Assembly: GCF_000739775.1 (NCBI RefSeq)
Contig: NZ_BBJH01000029.1
Span: 1-64,000 of the forward strand
Source: Paraburkholderia heleia NBRC 101817
Lineage (GTDB): Bacteria; Pseudomonadota; Gammaproteobacteria; Burkholderiales; Burkholderiaceae
Direction: 5' to 3'
DNA: 64,000 nt
The stretch's first letter is position 1. Every line of letters starts with the position of its first letter. The notes beneath the pieces are model-generated. The model was not told the origin of the DNA and did not search any database. It was given only the letters and a program-made list of their open reading frames with translations. A program made the position numbers and the translations under genes. This document shows, piece by piece, positions 51,047 to 60,147 of this stretch.

Positions 51047-52273
51047 TTACACGAACTCGCGCGCCAGGTTGCGCAGGTTTTGCGCGGGATCGGCGAGGGC
51101 TTCGCGGGCGATGCGCGCGCGTTTGCCGATCAACGCCTTGGCGCTGCGCATGTCGCGACCCTGATTCACGGTGATCGCGCCAACCAGCGCGCCTGTGCCA
51201 TCGAGACCAAACAGCACGCACGGCGGCGCTTCCAGCGAACCGCGCAGGAGCCATTCAGGCGCAGCCATGTCGCCCGCGAACTGGATGTTGAGGCCGCATT
51301 GGTCGGTCCAGAACCAGGGCGCTTCCCCGGCTTCGGGTTCGAGGCCGAGCATCGCGCGCGCGGCCGTCTGCGCCTGACGATTCGCGTTCTCCCACGTTTC
51401 GCGGCGCTGGTGGCGGCCGCTCGTTTCGTCCCACTGGCTCGCGGCGTCGCCGGCGGCGTAGATGTGCATGTGCGAGGTGCGGCACTGTGCATCGATCACG
51501 ATGCCGTTATCGACGCGCAATCCCGCCGCTTGTGCGAGCGTGGTTTCCGGTTCGACGCCGATGCCGTAGATCACCGCATCGCCGGTAATGCGCGTGCCGT
51601 CCTCGAGCGTCAGTACGAGTTCGCCGTTTGCGCGAGTGGCCGACGCGAGCGGCGAGCCCAGATGCAGTATCACGCCCCGCGCGCGATGCACATCGCACAG
51701 ATGCCCGGTGAGCAGCGGCGGAGCGCAACGCGCCATCGCACGCGGGGCCTGTTCGATCACGGTGACTTGCGCGCCGAGATCGACCGCGCTCGAAGCGAGT
51801 TCGAGACCGATCACGCCCGCGCCCACCAGCAGTACGCGCTTGCCGGGTTCAAGCACAGGCACAAGGCGTCGCGCGTCCTCCAGCGTGCGCAGCGTGTAGA
51901 CGCCTTCGCCCAGCGCGTCGAGCATCGGCAGGCGCCGCACGCGCGCGCCCGTGGCGAGCAGCAGTTCGTCGAAGGCGATCGATTCGCCGTTTGCGAGCAC
52001 GACGACACGCGCCTGCGCGTCGAGTGCGGTCACGGCCACGCCGAGCTTCAACTCGATGTTTTGCTCCGCGTAGTAGCCTTCGCCGTGAATCGCGCAGCGC
52101 GCGGTTTGCGGTTGCAGCAGCACATCCTTCGAAAGCGGCGGCCGTTCATACGGCGCGTGCGTTTCCTCGCCGATCAGCACGACGCGGCCCGCATAGCCTT
52201 GCTGGCGCAATTCGGCGGCGGCGAGCGCGCCCGCCTGGCCCGCACCGACGATGACGATGGTCGAGGCGTTCAT
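51047..52273 (-). CDS. hcaD: ferredoxin-NAD reductase component of 3-phenylpropionate dioxygenase
   Basis: 408 aa. FAD motif IVIVGAGQAGALAAAELRQQGY, then YERPPLSKDVLL, NAD motif VLLVGAGVIGLELASSAVDLG and the IYAAGDAAS block. It passes electrons from NADH to the Rieske ferredoxin encoded by hcaC. Start ATG 52273 is where family likeness begins. It is the last gene of hcaEFCBD, 13 bases after hcaB. Confidence 0.93.
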   Translation of the reverse strand: MNASTIVIVGAGQAGALAAAELRQQGYAGRVVLIGEETHAPYERPPLSKDVLLQPQTARCAIHGEGYYAEQNIELKLGVAVTALDAQARVVVLANGESIAFDELLLATGARVRRLPMLDALGEGVYTLRTLEDARRLVPVLEPGKRVLLVGAGVIGLELASSAVDLGAQVTVIEQAPRAMARCAPPLLTGHLCDVHRARGVILHLGSPLASATRANGELVLTLEDGTRITGDAVIYGIGVEPETTLAQAAGLRVDNGIVIDAQCRTSHMHIYAAGDAASQWDETSGRHQRRETWENANRQAQTAARAMLGLEPEAGEAPWFWTDQCGLNIQFAGDMAAPEWLLRGSLEAPPCVLFGLDGTGALVGAITVNQGRDMRSAKALIGKRARIAREALADPAQNLRNLAREFV

Positions 52274-52286
52274 GATCCGTTTCCCC

Positions 52287-53102
52287 TCACAGATGCAGGC
52301 CGCCCGCAGCGTGACGGATGCCGCGGATGCCGAGGCCGGCGTCCGCATTGATCATCACGCCGCTCAGCACGCGGTTGTTCACGCGCGAGGCGAGCATCAC
52401 GTAAGGCCCGGTGAAATCCGCAGGCTGCGGGAAGAACTGCAGCGGCAGGATGCCGGCAATCGCTTCGGGCGAGCGCGAATCCATGATGCGCAAGTCCTGC
52501 TGGCCGAGCGAAGCGGGGCCGCGCAAATCGCTCGCCATGCCGCACGGGCCGACGCCGTTCACGCGCACCTTCGGTGCAAGTTCATAGGCCAGCTGGCGGA
52601 TGATGCCCACGGCGGCGTGCTTGCTCGCCGTGTACAGGGGGCCGCCGCCGCCCGGATAGAACGAGGCGTTCGAGAGCGTGAAGATCATGCTGCCTTCGCT
52701 CGCGACGAGCGCGCGCGCCGCCGCTTTCGCGCCGAGCAGATAGCCCTTCACGTTGATCGAGAAAAGCTCTTCATAACCACTGTCGAGCTGTTCGGGCGAA
52801 AGATCGACGAGGCTCGAAGCGTGATCCCAGATCGCCGCGTTGCCGATGAAGGTATCGAGCTTGCCGAACGCATCGACGGCGGCGCGCACGGCGCGCTCGT
52901 TGTCGGCGTACGAGGTGACGTCGCCCTGCACGGCAACTACCTGTTGCGTTGCGAAGCGTTCGCGCAACGTCGCGACTTTCCCGGCCGAGCGTTCGAGCAC
53001 GGCCACGCGTGCGCCTTCTTCGAGAAAGCGTTCGACGAGCGCGAGGCCGAGTCCCGAGCCGCCGCCCGTGATCAGCGCGACTTCGTTATCGAGCCAGCCC
53101 AT
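52287..53102 (-). CDS. hcaB: cis-dihydrodiol dehydrogenase of the phenylpropionate pathway
   Basis: 271-aa short-chain dehydrogenase. Cofactor motif ITGGGSGLGLALVERF, NNA-type block FIGNAAIW, and catalytic YTASK. It rearomatises the cis-dihydrodiol of phenylpropionate or cinnamate to 2,3-dihydroxyphenyl products, the substrates of MhpB. The start overlaps the hcaC stop (TAATG). Confidence 0.94.
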   Translation of the reverse strand: MGWLDNEVALITGGGSGLGLALVERFLEEGARVAVLERSAGKVATLRERFATQQVVAVQGDVTSYADNERAVRAAVDAFGKLDTFIGNAAIWDHASSLVDLSPEQLDSGYEELFSINVKGYLLGAKAAARALVASEGSMIFTLSNASFYPGGGGPLYTASKHAAVGIIRQLAYELAPKVRVNGVGPCGMASDLRGPASLGQQDLRIMDSRSPEAIAGILPLQFFPQPADFTGPYVMLASRVNNRVLSGVMINADAGLGIRGIRHAAGGLHL

Positions 53103-53422
53103 TACGCGGCCTCCGGGACGTCGACAAACACCGCGCCGTCAACGAGCGTAACGGGGAACGTCTTGAGCGCTTCGGTCGCGGGCTGGCACAGCGCCGCGCC
53201 CGTCTTCAGACAGAAACGTGCGGCATGCAGCGGACATTCGACAGTGCCGTCGTCTTCGACGTACCCTTCGGACATCGAAGCGTTGCCGTGCGAGCAGCGG
53301 TCGTTCAGCGCGAAAAGCTCGCCGTTCACCTTGAATACGGCGATCGCGGCGGACGGGCCGTCCACCTTGATCGCTTCGCCGTCGGACAATGCGTCGTCCT
53401 GGCAGACAAAAATACGGGCCAT
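53102..53422 (-). CDS. hcaC: Rieske ferredoxin of 3-phenylpropionate dioxygenase
   Basis: 106 aa. [2Fe-2S] ligands are Cys-His in NDRCSHGNASMSEG and Cys-His in VECPLHAARFCLKTG. It carries electrons from HcaD to the HcaE/HcaF oxygenase. Located between hcaF (2-base gap) and hcaB (overlap). Confidence 0.95.
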   Translation of the reverse strand: MARIFVCQDDALSDGEAIKVDGPSAAIAVFKVNGELFALNDRCSHGNASMSEGYVEDDGTVECPLHAARFCLKTGAALCQPATEALKTFPVTLVDGAVFVDVPEAA

Positions 53423-53424
53423 GA

Positions 53425-53973
53425 TCAGAAAAGCACACTCAGATTATGGGAAGTGAGCACCGCCTGGTCCAGCGTGATCTCACGGTTGCACACCTGCCAG
53501 CCTTGCGCGCCCTCCACGCGGCGCACGCGGTCGATGCGGCGGCCCACGTAGAACGTCTCGTCGCGTTCCTTCTGCGAGCGGTAGAGCACGTAGTTCACCT
53601 GTGCCTCGTACTCGCCGGGCGTTTCGGTCGTGAACACCCGCAGATTCGTCACGAGATGGCGCGTGCGCGAAGGCGGTTCTTCCGCCCACGCCATGCCGGT
53701 TTCGAGGCGCGCCACGCGGCGTTCGAGCTGGAAATGCGTGTCGTTGAAGATCCACGTGGTGGGTGGCTGCACGCCGCGCCGACGGTCGCGCGTTTGCGCG
53801 TTGACGGTCGTGCGCATGGTGTAGCGGATGTCTTTCGCCATGAATTCGAGCCATGCGCGAAAGCGCCAGCCGTCGAGCAGCGCCGCTTCGTCAAACAGGA
53901 ACTGCTCGATTGCGTGATGCAGTTCGAGACCCGCGCGCGCGGGCGTGAAAACCGTTTCGGCGACTTCGCTCAT
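53425..53973 (-). CDS. hcaF: 3-phenylpropionate dioxygenase beta subunit
   Basis: 182-aa small oxygenase subunit of the NTF2-like fold (HHAIEQFLFDEAALLDGWRF, YTMRTTVNAQTRDR, RVARLETGMAWAEEPPSRTR). It has a structural role in the alpha3-beta3 enzyme. The start overlaps the hcaE stop by 4 bases (ATGA). Sequence upstream in frame belongs to hcaE's shadow. Confidence 0.94.
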   Translation of the reverse strand: MSEVAETVFTPARAGLELHHAIEQFLFDEAALLDGWRFRAWLEFMAKDIRYTMRTTVNAQTRDRRRGVQPPTTWIFNDTHFQLERRVARLETGMAWAEEPPSRTRHLVTNLRVFTTETPGEYEAQVNYVLYRSQKERDETFYVGRRIDRVRRVEGAQGWQVCNREITLDQAVLTSHNLSVLF

Positions 53974-55325
53974 TTGAGCACCTCCGCTTCGTAGCGCGCA
54001 GTACGCTCGTTCACTTCGTCCCACGTTTCGGAGATCAGCAGGTCTGCCCAGCGTCGGTACATGCCGCGCGCAGCGGTCTCCGAGAAAATATAGTTCGTCA
54101 TGCCAGGTATGCCGTCTTCGCGCATGCGCTCGTTGCCGAGACCCATTTCGAGGCACAGTTTCGTTTTGCGCGCGCGGCTGCCGCGCAGCACCTTCTGCAC
54201 TTCGGCCCAGTTTTCCGAATCGTCCTGCTCGAGAAAACCTGCGGGACCGAACGCGCGCGTGGCGCTGCGCTCGAAGGCGGCTTTGACTTCATCGGAAGCG
54301 GCCTTGTCGGCGATACAGAACGCCCACACTTCCACCTGGTTCGGCCCGCGCGGATGCCAGACGCGCAGCGTGGCCGTGCCGTTGAGCCAGGAAAGCGTGG
54401 GGAACATGTTGTTGTGGCCCGCGAGGCGCATCGCGCGCACCTTGCCGAGGCGCGCTTCGGCTTCGGCATAGGTGTCGCGGAAGTACTGCGAGACTTCGCC
54501 GTCCACCCACACGTTCGCGTCGGGCTGCTCGGTGAAGAAGAAGCCGCTGCCATGGCCCGCCTGGCCGTACTGCAGCGCATCTTTCGCGGTCTCCCACACA
54601 GGGCGCGCCGTTTGACCGGCGCCCAGCGCCTTGTCGGCTGCGCCTTCCTTCGCGCCGAGCACTTCGATGGCCGACGCGTGCGTGAAGAGCGCATGATACT
54701 GATCGCTCGCGAACTGCTCCGCCGGGAATTTCCAGTTGCAGTCGATCACCCACTTGTGCACGCCGCCCACGATCTCGGTGCCGCCTTCGCGGCGGTCGAG
54801 CACGCCGTCCAGATACCAGGCGATGTCGCCCATATAGGCTTCGAGGTCGGGCGCGTTCGCGTCCCAGTTGCCGAACACAAGGCCCTTGTACACGGCCACG
54901 CGCGTGACTTCCTGCAAGCCCCATTGCTCCTTGCACAGGCCCTGCGGATAGGCGCGCGGTTCGAGCGGCACGTCGATGAGCGCGCCGTCCACGCCATACG
55001 ACCAGCCGTGATACGGGCACGTGAACGCGCGCGTGTTGCCGCAATCGGCGTGGCTCACGCGCATCGAGCGGTGGCGGCACTGGTTGAGGAAGGCCTTGAT
55101 CGAGCCGTCCTTCTGGCGCACCACGACGATGGGGTCTTCGCCCATGTAGGTATTGAAAAAATCGCCGGCTTTCGGTATTTGACTGACGTGGGCGAGAAAG
55201 AGCCAGCAGCGGCCGAAAATACGCTCGAGTTCGAGCGCGTAAATGTCGGGGTCGGTATAGATCGACGACGTGACGCGGCCATTTTGCGCGTCGACAAGTG
55301 CATCGATGTCGATGATTGCGGACAT
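53970..55325 (-). CDS. hcaE: 3-phenylpropionate/cinnamate dioxygenase alpha subunit
   Basis: 451 aa. The Rieske centre uses NQCRHRSMR and FTCPYHGWSY, and the mononuclear iron site lies in ASDQYHALFTHAS (Asp-x2-His-x4-His). It adds O2 to the ring at positions 2 and 3. Start ATG 55325 follows GGAGGAGAC; the frame runs further upstream without likeness. It is the first gene of hcaEFCBD and divergent from hcaR over a 124-base control region. Confidence 0.95.
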   Translation of the reverse strand: MSAIIDIDALVDAQNGRVTSSIYTDPDIYALELERIFGRCWLFLAHVSQIPKAGDFFNTYMGEDPIVVVRQKDGSIKAFLNQCRHRSMRVSHADCGNTRAFTCPYHGWSYGVDGALIDVPLEPRAYPQGLCKEQWGLQEVTRVAVYKGLVFGNWDANAPDLEAYMGDIAWYLDGVLDRREGGTEIVGGVHKWVIDCNWKFPAEQFASDQYHALFTHASAIEVLGAKEGAADKALGAGQTARPVWETAKDALQYGQAGHGSGFFFTEQPDANVWVDGEVSQYFRDTYAEAEARLGKVRAMRLAGHNNMFPTLSWLNGTATLRVWHPRGPNQVEVWAFCIADKAASDEVKAAFERSATRAFGPAGFLEQDDSENWAEVQKVLRGSRARKTKLCLEMGLGNERMREDGIPGMTNYIFSETAARGMYRRWADLLISETWDEVNERTARYEAEVLK

Positions 55326-55449
55326 GCGAGTCTCCTCCGTGGCAGCATTCCCCTTTTGGCGGAGAACGCAGACGGATGATCGTTGCTTGCTTTGCCATTG
55401 TGAAATATTTTGTTTGTTGCCACTAAGACTTCGAAACGATAATTCGAGC

Positions 55450-56328
55450 ATGGAACTGAGACACCTGCGCTACTTCATTGCCGTTGCCGACGAACTGAGC
55501 TTCACGCGTGCGGCGCAGCGCCTGCATACGGCGCAGCCATCGCTGAGCCAGCAGATCCGCAATCTCGAAGACGAAGTGGGGACGCCGCTCTTCGAGCGCA
55601 CGCGCCGCAAGGTGGAATTGACCGACGCCGGCAAGGTGTTTCTTGCCGAGGCCCGCCTCGTGGTGGCGCAGGCCGATCGGGCGGTGGCGCGCGCGCGCCA
55701 GGTGGGGCAGGGGCGCGCGACGGTGACGATCGGCTTCGTGCCCGCCGCGGAGATCCGGGTTTTCCCGGTGATTTTGCCGCGTTTGCGCTTGCGCTTTCCC
55801 GAGGTGAATGTCGAGTTGCGCAGTCTGCCCACCGCCGAGCAGGAAGAGGCGCTATTGCGCGGCGATATCGACGTGGCGTTCATGCGCCGGCCCGTTGTCT
55901 CGCCTGATTTGCGCAGCGAAGTCGTGCTGACCGAGCCGCTCGTGGTGGTGCTGCCGTGCAACCATCCGCTCGCGAAGCAAAAGCGTATCGCACCGGCGCA
56001 ACTGAGCGGCGAGCCGTTCATCAGCACGCATCCGCAGTTCTCGGGGCAGGTGCACAGCGTGGTCGAGGCGTATTGCGAGGCGCACGGCATTCAGCGCAAG
56101 GTGGCGCAGGTCGCGACCAATATTCTGCTCAATCTGAATCTCGTGGGGATGGGGCTCGGCTACGCGCTCCTGCCCGCGTATGTCTCGTCGCTCACGAGCA
56201 GCGCGATCTGCACGCGAGCGCTCGAAGGCGAGCCGCCCACTATCGACCTGCTGATGGTCTCGCGCAAAGAGCCGCATTCCGCGGAACTCGAAGCGTTGTT
56301 CGAGCTCGTGCGCGAAAACGAAGCTTAA
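55450..56328 (+). CDS. hcaR: HcaR, LysR-family activator of the hca operon
   Basis: 292 aa. The helix-turn-helix is SFTRAAQRLHTAQPSLSQQIRNLEDEVG, followed by the effector domain (TIGFVPAAEIRVFPVILPRL). Position beside and divergent from hcaE, and likeness to HcaR, support the call. In E. coli HcaR responds to phenylpropionate or cinnamate. The divergent region holds an AT-rich patch with palindromic AAATATTT (55403-55410) that may be part of its site. The gene ends in a 4-base overlap with convergent mhpR. Confidence 0.9.
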   Translation: MELRHLRYFIAVADELSFTRAAQRLHTAQPSLSQQIRNLEDEVGTPLFERTRRKVELTDAGKVFLAEARLVVAQADRAVARARQVGQGRATVTIGFVPAAEIRVFPVILPRLRLRFPEVNVELRSLPTAEQEEALLRGDIDVAFMRRPVVSPDLRSEVVLTEPLVVVLPCNHPLAKQKRIAPAQLSGEPFISTHPQFSGQVHSVVEAYCEAHGIQRKVAQVATNILLNLNLVGMGLGYALLPAYVSSLTSSAICTRALEGEPPTIDLLMVSRKEPHSAELEALFELVRENEA

Positions 56329-57128
56329 CGCTTCGTGTTTTCCTCCTGCGTCTCCAGCGCCGCCACCATTTCCTGCGCGGCGCGCTGCAATTCGGGCACG
56401 AAGCGGCGCACCGCCTCCGCCGGATGGATGGCCTGCTCCAGGTAGATCACGTTCAGGCTCGCGAGCACGCGCCCATGGGCCTCGATGGCCGTTGCGAGCG
56501 CACCGATCTTGCGCTGGTCCGCCCAGTCGCCGTGGTTCGAACCGAAGCCGTCCGCGCGGGTCTGGCGCACGAGATTGCGGATATAGGCCTTGTCGCCAGC
56601 CAGCTTTTGCTGCTGCTCGCCGCCCGCCCCCGCGCGCAATAGTTCGAGAATGTCTTCGCGCTCCGCCTCGGGACACATCGCGAAGTACACGCGGCCGGCC
56701 GCCGTGAGCAGGATCGGCAGGCGGCGGCCCACCATCGCGCGGTGAAACGAAAGCGGGCTGAAGCGGTGCGTGGTTTCGCGTATCACCATGGAGTCGCCAT
56801 CGGGCGTCGTGAGGTCCGATGGCCATACGGTGCGCTGGAGCATTTGCGCCATGATCGGCGGCGCGATGGTCGCGATCAGTTCGTCGTCGGTGAAGCCTTC
56901 GCTCAGGCCGCGCACGTTCATCGTCAGACGAAAGCTGTCGTCGGAAGCGCTGCGGCGCACGAATTTTTCCTCGACCAGGGTTTCCAGCAGGCGCCTCACG
57001 GTCGTGCGGTGCAGCCCCGTCGCCTCGCTCAGTTGCTGGCTCGTGGCGCGCCCGTTCTCCATGGCGTTGAGCGCCTGGAGCACCTGCAGGCCGCGCGCCA
57101 GCCCCCGCACGTTTGCATACTTCGTCAT
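56325..57128 (-). CDS. mhpR: MhpR, IclR-family activator of the mhp operon
   Basis: 267 aa. The N-terminal winged helix (VRGLARGLQVLQALNAMENG, SEATGLHRTTVRRLLETLV) and the IclR effector domain match MhpR. In E. coli it activates mhp genes in response to 3-hydroxyphenylpropionate. ATG 57128 (MTKYANVRGL) fits the family start; a perfect inverted repeat lies 25 bases upstream, so autoregulation together with control of mhpA is likely. Confidence 0.92.
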   Translation of the reverse strand: MTKYANVRGLARGLQVLQALNAMENGRATSQQLSEATGLHRTTVRRLLETLVEEKFVRRSASDDSFRLTMNVRGLSEGFTDDELIATIAPPIMAQMLQRTVWPSDLTTPDGDSMVIRETTHRFSPLSFHRAMVGRRLPILLTAAGRVYFAMCPEAEREDILELLRAGAGGEQQQKLAGDKAYIRNLVRQTRADGFGSNHGDWADQRKIGALATAIEAHGRVLASLNVIYLEQAIHPAEAVRRFVPELQRAAQEMVAALETQEENTKR

Positions 57129-57152
57129 CAAAAACGCCTTAAAAATCAACTG

Positions 57153-57169
57153 TGTGCATTCTATGCACA
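57153..57169. promoter_or_regulatory. candidate MhpR operator
   Basis: TGTGCAT-TCT-ATGCACA, perfect 7-bp arms, in the 192-base divergent region between mhpR and mhpA. The half-site GTGCA is shared with known MhpR sites as I recall them. Confidence 0.65.
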
Positions 57170-57320
57170 TTTCTCTAAAAATGTTGAGCGCGCATCGGGC
57201 GGAACCTAGACTCGCTTCCATTCACCGGACTGCGACAAAACGTCCAACCGGGTGATCCGTTTTCAGGCACCCCCTGTCAGCATTCGCAGCGGCTCCATAA
57301 GCCGCGCGAGAAGGAGACAC

Positions 57321-59171
57321 ATGAACACCCCCCTCGCCCAGGTGGCGGATACCATCCGCCCTCGCCAGATTGCCACCGACGTCGCCATCATCGGCGCGGG
57401 TCCGGTCGGCCTCATGATCGCCAATATTCTCGGCCTGCAGGGCGTGCGTGTCACGCTCGTCGAGAAGCTCGACCAGATCATCGACTATCCGCGCGCCATT
57501 GGTCTGGATGACGAAGCATTGCGGGTGTTTCAGTCGATCGGTCTCGCCGATGCGCTGCTGCCGCACACCACGCCCGACCACTGGATGCGTTTCGTCACGA
57601 AAGACGGCCATTGCTTCGCGTCGATCGAGCCGCGCACCGACGAATTCGGCTGGCCGCGCCGCAATGCCTTCATTCAGCCGCTCGCCGACCGCGTGCTGTA
57701 TGAAGGGCTCGCACGCTTCGAGCATGTGGACGTGCTGTTCGGCCACACGGTTGACGCATTCGAGCAAGACACGCAGGGTGTGACGATCGACGTGAGCGAC
57801 ATGAACGGTGAGCGGCGCAAGATCCGCGCAGCGTACCTGGTGGGCGCGGACGGCGGCAACAGCTTCGTGCGCCGTGCGCTGAACGTGCCCTTCGAAGGCC
57901 GCACGAAGCCGAATCAATGGATCGTGGTGGACGTGCGCAACGACCCCATCGGCTCGCCGCACATTTATATGCACTGCGATCATCAGCGCCCGTATGTGTC
58001 GGCTGCGCTGCCGCACGGCATTCGCCGCTTCGAATTCATGGTGATGCCGGGCGAGACGGAAGAAGAACTCTCGAAGCCCGTGAACATGGCCGCGCTCATC
58101 CGCAAGGTGGTGGCGGACCCCGACAAGGTCGACTACATCCGCAAGCGTGTGTACACGCACAACGCGCGCCTCGCCGAAACGTTCCGCGTGGACCGCGTTC
58201 TGCTCGCGGGCGACGCGGCGCACATCATGCCCGTATGGCAGGGCCAGGGCTACAACAGCGGCATTCGCGACGCGAACAACCTGGGCTGGAAACTCGCGAT
58301 GGTCGCGAAGGGCGAGGCCGACGGCCGTCTGCTCGACAGCTATACCGTGGAGCGCCGCGCGCATGCGCGCTCGATGATCCACCTCTCCGAAGTGGCGGGC
58401 GATATCTTTGCGCCCACCACGCGCTTTGGCGCACGCTTTCGCGACACGTTCGTGCGCCACATGAACCTGTTCCCCTCGGTCAAGCGTTACTTCGTAGAAA
58501 TGCGCTTCAAGCCGATGCCGCGTTATGAAGCGGGCGTCGTGCTGCTGCCGCCGCCGCAAAAGACGGGCGGCTGGTTTGCAGGCCTGCTCGAACGCTCCGG
58601 CAACTCGGCGCCGGGCCGCCTGCTCGGCCTGATGAGCCAGAAGCGCGACTCGCTGATCGGCCGCCTCGCCTATGGCCGCGATCCGCTCGCCGCCTCGCCC
58701 GTGGGCCGCATGTTCATCCAGCCGCGCGTGCGTCTTGCCGATGGCCGCGTGGTGCGCCTCGACGACGCGATCGGCAACGGCTTCGCGGTGCTGGCCTGGG
58801 GCGCGGACCCGACCTTCGGCCTCACGCCGCAAGCCCGCGCGCTGTGGGAGCGCCTTGGCGCCCGCTTCGTCTTCGCGAAGCCCGACGTGCAGCTCGAATA
58901 CGCCGACGATGTGCCCGAGGACGTGCTCGCGCTCGGCGACGTGCAGGGCCGCCTGAAGGAGTGGTTCAGCCGCCTGCCCGAATCTGTCGTGCTGCTGCGC
59001 CCGGACCGCTTCGTCGCGGGCGTTTGCACGCCGCAACAGGTATCGGACGCGATCGTCGAACTCGCAGGCAAGCTCGGCATGACCGAAGCCGCCTTGCATG
59101 GGGCGAGCGCCGCTGCCCCGCAAAACCGTCCGGTGCGCGGCGTGGCCGCTGCGCGCACAGCAGGAGCATGA
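57321..59171 (+). CDS. mhpA: 3-(3-hydroxyphenyl)propionate 2-monooxygenase
   Basis: 616-aa flavin monooxygenase. FAD motif VAIIGAGPVGLMIANILGLQ, the DG block VGADGGNSFVRRAL, and GDAAHIMPVWQGQGYNSGIRD. It hydroxylates 3-hydroxyphenylpropionate or 3-hydroxycinnamate to the 2,3-diol. Start ATG 57321 has GAAGGAG five bases upstream. First gene of the operon; mhpB overlaps its stop. Confidence 0.95.
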   Translation: MNTPLAQVADTIRPRQIATDVAIIGAGPVGLMIANILGLQGVRVTLVEKLDQIIDYPRAIGLDDEALRVFQSIGLADALLPHTTPDHWMRFVTKDGHCFASIEPRTDEFGWPRRNAFIQPLADRVLYEGLARFEHVDVLFGHTVDAFEQDTQGVTIDVSDMNGERRKIRAAYLVGADGGNSFVRRALNVPFEGRTKPNQWIVVDVRNDPIGSPHIYMHCDHQRPYVSAALPHGIRRFEFMVMPGETEEELSKPVNMAALIRKVVADPDKVDYIRKRVYTHNARLAETFRVDRVLLAGDAAHIMPVWQGQGYNSGIRDANNLGWKLAMVAKGEADGRLLDSYTVERRAHARSMIHLSEVAGDIFAPTTRFGARFRDTFVRHMNLFPSVKRYFVEMRFKPMPRYEAGVVLLPPPQKTGGWFAGLLERSGNSAPGRLLGLMSQKRDSLIGRLAYGRDPLAASPVGRMFIQPRVRLADGRVVRLDDAIGNGFAVLAWGADPTFGLTPQARALWERLGARFVFAKPDVQLEYADDVPEDVLALGDVQGRLKEWFSRLPESVVLLRPDRFVAGVCTPQQVSDAIVELAGKLGMTEAALHGASAAAPQNRPVRGVAAARTAGA

Positions 59172-60121
59172 GCATGCCGATTCACCTCGAATGTCTGTCG
59201 CATACGCCATTGCATGGCTATTTCGATCCGCAGCCTGAAGTGGTGGCGGAAGTCGAACGTATAGGCCGCGCCGCGCGCGAACGCGTGGAGGCTTTCAACC
59301 CGGACGTGATCGTCGCGTTCGCCCCCGACCACTTCAACGGCTTCTTCTATGACGTGATGCCGCCGTTCTGCATCGGCGCGCGCGCGGAAGCGATCGGCGA
59401 CTTCAGGAGCATGGCCGGCACGCTGCCGGTGCCCGAAGCACTTGCGCACCAGCTCGCCGAAAACGTGCTCGACGCCGATATCGACGTAGCGCTTTCGTAC
59501 CGCATGCAGGTTGACCACGGTTGCGCGCAGGCGCTGGAAGTGCTCACGGGCGGCCTCGACCGTTACCCGGTGATTCCGGTATTCATCAATTCCGTGGCGC
59601 CGCCGATGGCGACGCTGCGCCGTGCGCGCCTGCTCGGCGATGCCATCGGGCGCTTCTTCTCGCGCAGCGGCAAGCGCGTACTCGTAGTGGGTTCGGGCGG
59701 CATTTCGCATGAGCCGCCGGTGCCGGAACTGATCGGCGCGCCGCCCGAAGTGGCCGAACGCCTGATCGCGGGCCGCAACCCCACGCCCGATTCGCGTGCC
59801 GCACGCCAGGCGCGCACCGTGGCCGCGGCGAAGTCGTTCACGGCGGGCGACAGTCCGTTGCATCCGCTCAATCCCGAATGGGACCGCGCGTTCCTCGCGC
59901 GGCTTGCATCGGGCGAGTTGACTTCCGTGGACGGTATGACGAATGCGGCCATCACGCGCGACGGAGGCAAATCGGCCCACGAAATCCGCACATGGGTTGC
60001 GGCGTTCGGCGCGCTGGCCGCCTACGGCCCATATTGCGCTTCGCTCGATTACTACCGCGAAATTCCCGAGTGGATTGCGGGTTTCGCCACCATGCATGCC
60101 ACGCCCGACGTGACTCGATAG
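59168..60121 (+). CDS. mhpB: 2,3-dihydroxyphenylpropionate 1,2-dioxygenase
   Basis: 317-aa class III extradiol dioxygenase (E. coli 314). The opening LECLSHTPLHGYFDP, VIVAFAPDHFNGFFYDV, RMQVDHGCAQAL and GSGGISHEPP carry the iron and acid-base histidines. It cleaves the ring of the 2,3-dihydroxyphenylpropionate formed by HcaB and MhpA, so it joins the two halves of the island. Start ATG 59168 overlaps the mhpA stop (ATGA); ATG 59174 is an alternative. Confidence 0.95.
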   Translation: MSMPIHLECLSHTPLHGYFDPQPEVVAEVERIGRAARERVEAFNPDVIVAFAPDHFNGFFYDVMPPFCIGARAEAIGDFRSMAGTLPVPEALAHQLAENVLDADIDVALSYRMQVDHGCAQALEVLTGGLDRYPVIPVFINSVAPPMATLRRARLLGDAIGRFFSRSGKRVLVVGSGGISHEPPVPELIGAPPEVAERLIAGRNPTPDSRAARQARTVAAAKSFTAGDSPLHPLNPEWDRAFLARLASGELTSVDGMTNAAITRDGGKSAHEIRTWVAAFGALAAYGPYCASLDYYREIPEWIAGFATMHATPDVTR

Positions 60122-60147
60122 AACAGTACGGACTCCGGAGAATCAAC

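Noticed and set aside
50740..51174. Plus-strand reading frame giving a 144-residue protein over the tRNA-Val region
   Set aside because: The peptide is the antisense translation of the tRNA; such frames are a known annotation artefact.
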